The notes beneath the pieces are model-generated. The model saw nothing but the letters and a program-made list of their open reading frames with translations. It searched no databases and had not been told where the DNA came from. From Saturnia japonica (lineage: Eukaryota; Arthropoda; Insecta; Lepidoptera; Saturniidae): DNA of 64,000 bases. Position numbers and translations under genes: made by a program. The DNA lies in contig CM065318.1 in NCBI GenBank assembly GCA_033032175.1, positions 2,852,001 to 2,916,000 of the forward strand, read 5' to 3'. This document shows positions 57,545 to 64,000 of this stretch, piece by piece. Each line of letters opens with the position of its first letter. Position 1 is the first letter of the stretch.

Positions 57545-59725
57545 TTTATAAACCTGTTCAAATTTCTTGCGGCTCATCTCGATGTTTTCCGAACCAGTGG
57601 TAGTGTTTTGACATACAAAAGTCTGAATCAAATAAAAAAAAATTGTTTTTGAATTAAATTTAAATTAGTAAATGTATGCGAATCGTGATACATTCTTTGG
57701 AACATGTCGAAACACGAACATGTGGATATTAGATCGATATTCTGCTGGTCTAACTATTCGGCCATGGCGACTTTTGAAACGACTGAAATATTATAAATGC
57801 GTCAAATGAATCAATTTACTTAAGTAGGTATATAGTGTTTCGATATAAACTACTTTTTTATGAGGCTTTCATTGTGGTATTTGTTGTCCGATACAACATT
57901 AGCGACTGTCACCTGATCTTCATTTTTCAGTTCGCAAACTGTCCTTTACATTTTGATCCAGTCCAAAGTCCACTCATGGCTAAATCAAACAACGAAAATT
58001 AATACTAGTAACCATCGAAAAAATATCAACATAGACTGTTTTATTAAGAGATCAGAGGTTTTTGTCATTGCATCTGACTCATAAATTGGATATAAGCTAT
58101 ATCCTGACAAAACTGAATCAGAGAAGAACAGTAATTTTTAGTTTTGGGGTAAACATAAGTAAATTAATAATAATAATTTATTGCCAAAAAAGTTTACCTA
58201 ACAATACATTTTAAAAATTACACACACAATTTGGTAATGGAACAGATTCAACAGATGATATGTGGTGTGGGATAACCCCACCAAACAGCGCTGGTTTTCA
58301 GTTTGCTCCCCCTATACTTTCATAAAACCAGTCATAGCGGCTCGGCAATGATAATATTACAAATAAAAAAAAATACATTATACTTGTAGGAATGTAAGAA
58401 AAGTGATTGTCAATCATACATTCGCCTCTTTTCTTCTGACGCCCTTAATTATGGCATTTAATTTTTACCCCGATTTGTCATGCGTCGCGCGTTGCTTAGT
58501 TGTCCGAGTTATTTTATTCACAATATTACAAACAATGGGTGTCTAAATGATATATCGTCGATATGTTGAACAGTACTAAAAAACCCATTACAATAATATG
58601 TATTGGTAGTTACTGAAGCTATGTCAATATATGAATAATTATTCTATTATCAAGTGTGACTTACTGTCTAAATCCACTTTAACAATATAAAATACCGATT
58701 TAGTACATATGTATAATGGTTGACTTTGTTAATAATTTTAAAAATTGGTGCGTTTAGTAATAGGTTTGTCAAGTCGAGTACTGCGAAGACTTTTCTATGA
58801 TTTTGGAAGAAAGTTTTAGGCGAAAAGTGACTGCGGGTAACATAATGTTCCATTTTACTCTTGCTTTTTTTTTTAAAAGTGAAAACTTATTTAACATCGT
58901 TGTGATTTGAATGTCGATGAAACGAAAAAGCGAAAGCGACAGTAAAAAGAGACAGACACATAAATTCATAAGATTTGACGTGGGAGAAAATGAGATAGAA
59001 AAGTTTTAGGCAATGGTAAAATGGTACAAAAGAGGTTTGTTGCCACGCAATAATGAATTTTTATTACATCATCAAAAAGGTACGAAACAAAAACTTTTTA
59101 GACTACACTTATGACATTCTGTTACTGATTGATATTGTGTTAGGTTACCATGGATATTTCAAATGTGCATTAATTGAAAATGATATTGTGAATAATGATT
59201 TTGAGTACTTGTATGTACATTTTCATAAACATTAAATTAGTGTGTTTTTGATCATTTTCTGAATAAAAAAAAAATGTGAAGGTTTCACTTCTTACACGTG
59301 TGAATTGCACACATCATTTTTTTTATAAAACTACTTGCTCTACCCGCTGCTCCGCTCGCGTGGTCTTTAGAAGCGTACGCACACGTATGGTGATGTCCAC
59401 GTTGCTCTCCTGTCCTTTTTTAGATCTCCAGTTATGTAGAATATTACTTTGATATATGTCATACGGTTTACCCAGCGTAGCCATTTAAGCGTCCCAAAAG
59501 CGTCTTCTTTCCGAATTCATTCACCATTATCGTCTCTGCTTATTTCGTATGTTACAAAATGTATCCTATAATATTTATATTATATCCTATGAGATAAATA
59601 ATAATAAGACAAATATTTTGAATTTTAGGATTATTTATGTATATTTTCCTATTTGACGGATTGTTTGTTTCCTAACTTGTAAACTGTATTTTATTTACTC
59701 ATATCAAGGAATCTTTATTACATTA
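57545..59725. other. Intron 4, unassigned AT-rich DNA
   Basis: No repeat or coding exon was recognised; short ORFs on both strands lack splice sites. A hidden alternative exon cannot be excluded. Confidence 0.4.
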
Positions 59726-59729
59726 TGTA

Positions 59730-60121
59730 TAAAAAAACCCCGTCGAATTCGAAAGGGGTTTAAGGGTACCCAAATGATATCACAAAAAAAATAAAAATTT
59801 TTTTTTTAGTTATTATGAAAATAATAATGTTATTGCGATTTAAAATTAACATATTTAGTTTTAGTTTCCCTAAAATTTAGCAAATCTTTAAAACGTGTTA
59901 ACACCATCGCCAGCCCCGGCGCGGCACAGCGGTACGTCTGATCGTATGGCGGTATCCTGGGCTAGGCCGCCTGTATTGCCAAGTAAGTTTCCTCATTCAA
60001 CTAATGTTTTTTACATTTTATTAGGGGTAATTTTTTTTACTTATAAGCTGAGATAGATAGCATAAACAGAATATTATCTCGATACCTATTAACACCTTCA
60101 CGGCTCCGACGGGGTTTTTAA
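59730..60121. mobile_element. MITE with TIRs, about 390 bp
   Basis: The left end 'aaaaaaaccccgtcg' and right end 'cgacggggttttta' are inverted repeats flanked by possible TA duplications, suggesting a Tc1/mariner-type MITE. The left end itself forms a hairpin (aacccc...ggggtt). A GC-rich core lies at about 59910-59975. It is non-coding. Confidence 0.7.
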
Positions 60122-60259
60122 TACATATTGTATACAACATTCCTTGTTTTTGTTTTTTATTTGGTGCAAACCTATAAACAAATTGCTACTGTAACTGATA
60201 CGCGATTATTCTATATATACATAGTTGTCTATGTGAACAGCATGGTTGCCGGAGGTCAA

Positions 60260-60420
60260 TTCCAGCAACTTTCAGGGTCTGGCCTTGAGACCTATTTATT
60301 GTCATAGGAACACAACACTAGGTCATTTCGCTGCGATCTTCTGTAGGGTGGAGGTATTCCACAAGTCAGACTGCCCAAGTGGAGAGAAATCCACTTTGTC
60401 CTCTGTTTAAAGTGACTAAA
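60260..60420 (-). repeat. Repeat 'U' fragment in intron 4
   Basis: The words 'gcgatcttctgtagggtgga' and 'ggtattccacaagtcagact' match 40340-40410. Confidence 0.7.
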
Positions 60421-60839
60421 ATGGATTTTTTGTGAAAAAGTGGGACTTGGCACATTGGCTCGTAGAGTCCCGTTTTTGAATTACCTATCTCCGATAATAT
60501 TAGTTTTATAACTGGCAACGATAAGTGTTAGTATTGTTTTCAATCTCTGTATGGATGTCTGAGACTCGTAAGTTTACATTACATTTAGAATACACAGAAT
60601 TCAACCAGGAAAATAAAAAAAGCGCCACCCGTGCATTTATAATAGGAAATAATTATATTTTAGTCTAAAATATAGGTTTTTTTGTCATAGCGAGAACTAG
60701 TTGTTTGTAGTTTCGTGGATTGTGTATTATATGTATACATATTTTAAATTTTTATAATTAAATTATTATATAAATCGGTAAACACAATTCCCATAAAACA
60801 TAAACTAAATTTATATGTTTATTTGGAATCAATAAGATA

Positions 60840-61100
60840 AAAAAATATTAATTTGGGCCCTAAGAAAGCACTTTATGAATGTCAATACACTAATACCGAT
60901 TCGGAAAGCATTCCAGTCATCGAGAAGAACCGGCAAAAACACGATAGAGCATAAACTCTTTACCGTTGTCATCATTTTCAGTGGACGTACAGAAAGGGAA
61001 TCAATTCCAGACATCACCGTCACACACGTTATGGTCCACCCTTTCGACAATTAAATTTGTTTAACATGATTCTTGGACTTAGTATCCGGCTAATCGGTAA
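60840..61100. repeat. Dispersed repeat 'P' in intron 4
   Basis: The words 'gccctaagaaagcacttta', 'gaatgtcaatacactaatac' and 'cattccagtcatcgagaaga' match 55010-55330. Confidence 0.65.
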
Positions 61101-61375
61101 TGTGCTTAAGAAATTTATTTCAGTTCCTAGCACAATTAATATGCGTGGTTGTGATGTTGAATGATTCACTAACAATACAATGATTATAATTATTAATGTT
61201 TTGTTATATTTAGGTTTTCCCCTTGTTCTTTATCGCTGTGGCGTTGAAATAATTATTTAAAATATCAACTGTATTATGTACATATTATACAAATAATATT
61301 TATTATTAATCATTATTTCGTGTGTACCTAATGTCTATAAAGTATTTATAATAAACTATCGGTCACCCAATGATC

Positions 61376-62955
61376 GAAGTTTGACCAGCGACTTTTTAAT
61401 CATAGACTATTTTCTGTTTGATATTTGCAGTATGAACCTAAACAATGAATATTATCTACATCACTTGCTGTCATTTTTCATTGAGTGACAATGTCAATAT
61501 TTTGGGAGGTCTAATAGTACGAGATCCCGCTGCAGGATTAGTGCGCTCATCGGTTTTTTGCTGAAAACCAAATTTTTATGATTTATTTATAATTACGAGA
61601 ATATATATTTACCAGGGTGCCTGTCAAAATTTGGCCGCCAGTATTTTTAATTATGTAAATTATTTTAAATTAAATTTTTGTAAAAAATATCGTTTACTTG
61701 TTTTTTAAATAAATAACGTCTACATCATGGCAATTTATATGAAGATTTTAAAAAATCACGGTTGCTTTTGCGCACCTGGCCGCACCTCTTCGCAGCCAGG
61801 TATAAACAGGTATGATTTCGATACATTTATAACGTATATTTATTAATTATATATCAAATTGAAGTAATTTTTTTCTATTAATTATCATATATGGTTGCCT
61901 AATTAAATCTGGCCGTAAATAAGGGTTACTGGCTGTTAAAGATGATAAATTTTTAAGGTAGAGTGAAAGAGAGTTAGCGCGTAACATCATTTGTCAGACA
62001 AGGATAGCGATTGCCGGCTGTGCAACGCTTTTAAGCTTTGAAAAATTAATCATTTAATTTTTTTAATTATCAGGTTTTGAAAAAATGCATTAGAAGAGTT
62101 TTTCAATTATTCAATTTTTCAAATTATGCATTAGGTAATTTTTTAAGTTATTAATATAACAAAGAAAAAAAATTTTTTTTATCATAAATTAAATAAAAAA
62201 TTTACTAATTATATTTTGAAAAAAAGGGCACTAAGCAATTTTTTAAATTAATAATTATTTAATAAATCTATTAACTAATTTTTTCAAAAATGCAGTAATT
62301 TATTTTTATAAAAATAAGAAATTAAAAAAATATATTTTTAATAAAAAAAACCTCAAAGTTAGAACTATGCCATTTATATTGTAACTATAACCTATATTAT
62401 TCTTAAATTTAACTGAAATTTTACTTACGGTTATAATAATTAATAAATATACGTTATAAACGTATAAATGTATCGAAATCATACCTGTTTATACCTGGCT
62501 GCGGAGAGGTGCGGCCAGGTGCGCAACAGCAACCGTGATTTTTTAAAATATTCATATAAATTGCCATGATGTAGATGTTATTTTATTTAAGAAACAAGTA
62601 AACGTTATTTTTTCCAAAAATTAATTAAAAATAATTTAATTAAAAATACTGGCGGCCAAATTTTGACAGGCACCCTGGTAAATATATATTCTCGTAATTA
62701 TAAATAAACATAAAAATTTGGTTTTCAGCAAAAAAACCGATGAGCGCACTAATCCTGCAGCGGGATCTTAGACTATAAGTTTAATGGCACTGTTCGGGTT
62801 AGGATTCGCAGTATAACAGATATTATAGATAAATTTTAGTTTTTTGCACTCCTTCTCCATATAAACTTTAACCATGCCAAATCTCACAGTCTTCCGTGCA
62901 CGCAATACGCTTAAAAAGGGGTAGAAGGTTTTTGCTTCACGTATTAACATAATGA
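61376..62955 (+). repeat. Repeat 'X' split by a foldback element
   Basis: The X sequence is found as 61376-61513 ('atgatcgaagtttgaccagc' to 'ttgggaggtcta') and resumes at 62776 ('taagtttaatggcactgttc') through 62955. Joined, the halves match the uninterrupted copies. The tail is followed by a (gat)n run at 62953-62968. Confidence 0.85.
61514..62775. mobile_element. Foldback element with arms of about 340 bp
   Basis: The outer arms are long inverted repeats: the left arm has 'agatcccgctgcaggattag' and 'tgcgctcatcgg' at about 61522 and 'accagggtgcctgtcaaaat' at 61610. The right arm has the complements at 62650-62768. The arms also share 'cgcacctggccgcacctctt' at about 61774 and its complement near 62500. 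About 570 bp of extremely AT-rich DNA separates the arms. The insertion site in repeat X suggests a TA target duplication. No transposase is encoded, so it is non-autonomous. Confidence 0.85.
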
Positions 62956-63013
62956 TGATGATGATGATACATATCCATGATTTATTAAAACATACTAATT
63001 ATTTCTTTACTAG

Positions 63014-63148
63014 ATGACGTTCAGCTTAGAAGGCCAGCGTATGATCCACGACGTTCGCTTCGTGACCCTCTACGAGGACTGGATCCTAGCAGTCATTATG
63101 ATGAAGATCAAACTCTTCAAGAGAATCGAAAAGCTCAGGCTGTTTTAA
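63014..63148 (+). CDS. Unknown host gene, exon 5 (3' end) of 5
   Basis: Acceptor tatttctttactag is followed in phase 0 by 44 codons and TAA at 63146-63148: MTFSLEGQRMIHDVRF, VTLYEDWILAVIMMK, then IKLFKRIEKLRLF. Third positions are almost all G or C over the first 35 codons, which strongly favours this frame over an alternative open frame (DDVQLRRPAYDP...). The tail combines a hydrophobic stretch (WILAVIMM) with a basic end. It is too short and charged on its flank to call a transmembrane helix with confidence. The intron before it is 6,872 bp. Confidence 0.75.
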   Translation: MTFSLEGQRMIHDVRFVTLYEDWILAVIMMKIKLFKRIEKLRLF

Positions 63149-63219
63149 TGTTATAATTAAACATGGAAACAATATTATCAGTGTTTGATAGTATCAATTA
63201 TATAGGCCAGCAAGAAAGT

Positions 63220-63345
63220 AGGAACTCGTGGTGGTCGAGTGGTTTGGACCGGCGAAATATCCATTCGATGTCCAATAGTTCGAATCCGATTTTTTTTTAA
63301 TTCGGACGGTTAAGGAAAACATCGTGAGGAAAGCTGAATTCCTGT
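63220..63345 (+). mobile_element. tRNA-derived SINE head
   Basis: The A-box-like 'tggtcgagtggt' (63230) and B-box-like 'agttcgaatcc' (63278) are followed by 'ggaaaacatcgtgaggaaag', a phrase typical of lepidopteran SINEs. No acceptor stem closes, so it is not a tRNA gene. It runs directly into a Jockey fragment. Confidence 0.7.
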
Positions 63346-63835
63346 AAAAATCTGACTATAAAATTAGCCTTAAGGACCCTGGAGCCTAAGAGAGCTTTTA
63401 CAGCTTCACCGTTGCTTGAGGGCGAGCGCTTAAAGCTCTCAGCCGCGAAAGCGTGGCAACAAGAGTGCCTAAGTGGCCGAGCCTCGGCTTGGGCTGTTGC
63501 CGTAGTAGCAATTAAATCGCAAACTGATTAATTTTCCTATCCGTAGAAATTCGAGCTAACTGACTATACATATATACATGTTTCTGCCTCCTGGGAGGAA
63601 GGAACAAATATGTGTATATGTATTTAGAGATCTGTTAATTTTTGTCTAACTAACTAGTAATAAAAAAGAACAAAAAGATCTCTTACAGAATCTATGAAAC
63701 TTTCTGGTGTGCATGAGTGTGGGATGCAGTGTAATGGTGTCTGTTGGTTATTAGTGAATGCAAGTGCAGGGTTACTGAATCTCGCGAGTGGCTGCTAGAC
63801 TCAAGGGCTCCACACCGAGGGAACGGACCTATAAA
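63346..63835 (-). mobile_element. Diverged Jockey 3'-UTR copy
   Basis: The words 'ggaccctggagcc', 'agcttttacagcttcaccgt', 'gcgaaagcgtggcaac', 'gcctcctgggaggaaggaac' and 'ccgagggaacggac' span most of the 3' untranslated region of the 23.7-kb element. It belongs to the more diverged subgroup with 14507-14960. The poly(T) is missing. Confidence 0.8.
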
Positions 63836-63844
63836 TATAAAACA

Positions 63845-64000
63845 CAATAAAAAACATCGGCAGCCATTGAGCGATCAAAGATCCATCCATAGTCGCCGTT
63901 GTCATGCTGACCAGCAACCTCCTGGCAGCTGAAGGTACACTGGCTTATCCCGAAATGCGACAAACCAAAAAAGTGACTGTGATGGGTTTACTATTATTAA
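63845..64000 (-). repeat. Repeat 'V' copy running off the window
   Basis: The words 'gccattgagcgatcaaagat' and 'gtcgccgttgtcatgctgac' parallel 5590-5640 and 40475-40510. 'gcgacaaaccaaaaaagtga' parallels the insertion at 36290. It is cut by the window end. Confidence 0.6.

Noticed and set aside
61514..62775. Pair of LTRs around an element
   Set aside because: The arms are inverted and not direct repeats, and there is no coding interior.
63014..63148. Alternative frame for exon 5 (DDVQLRRPAYDPRR...)
   Set aside because: Phase from exon 4 is 0 and third-position G/C bias favours the MTFSLEGQ frame.
63226..63300. Second tRNA-like sequence (ggtcgagtggtt ... gttcgaatcc)
   Set aside because: No cloverleaf closes, and the phrase 'aacatcgtgaggaaa' follows, as in lepidopteran SINEs.
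1..64000. CRISPR arrays, rRNA genes, bacterial operons, ribosome-binding sites
   Set aside because: No regularly spaced short repeats, rRNA-like sequence or dense co-directional ORFs were seen. The genome is eukaryotic.

Overview
This is a eukaryotic, AT-rich, gene-poor window whose repeats point to an insect, almost certainly a lepidopteran. The evidence is Lep1-type Helitrons (TCTATAC... start, short hairpin, CTAG end), tRNA-derived SINEs, a repeat ending in a 'gggcggcggtgatcac' tract at about 28.4 kb, a 'ggttccgtacc' repeat at about 9.7 kb, and Jockey-type and mariner elements. No species can be named from sequence alone.

Layout. 0-5 kb holds a decayed mariner (D,D34D) transposase, the 3' end of a non-LTR reverse transcriptase, a small palindromic MITE and an 82-bp 'dead on arrival' Jockey insertion with its target-site duplication. 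5-18 kb holds candidate exons of two short genes (plus-strand 5268-5478; minus-strand 17700 and 5987-5909) among SINEs and Helitrons. 18-23 kb is repeats only. 23.7-27.2 kb is the best coding feature: a 3.4-kb 5'-truncated Jockey-clade retrotransposon on the minus strand with an intact endonuclease/reverse transcriptase ORF, a 28-nt poly(A) tail and a 16-bp target-site duplication. 27-30 kb is repeats and unassigned AT-rich DNA.

30.45-48.24 kb is two overlapping tandem duplications with units of about 4.5 kb, arranged A-C-A'-C'-B-C''-B'. C is a 474-bp segment present three times. The B junction lies inside a Helitron on one side and a MITE on the other. A and A' differ by whole insertions, so the block may be a real segmental duplication or uncollapsed haplotypes.

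51.5-63.2 kb carries a five-exon host gene on the plus strand, reconstructed from splice sites whose phases all agree. It predicts a 205-aa protein that I cannot assign to a family. Its last, 6.9-kb intron contains a 1.26-kb foldback element nested in another repeat. The window ends in SINE and Jockey fragments.

There is no operon-like organisation. The window is a transposon-dominated stretch with one well-supported but unidentified host gene, two weaker candidates and one potentially protein-competent retrotransposon.
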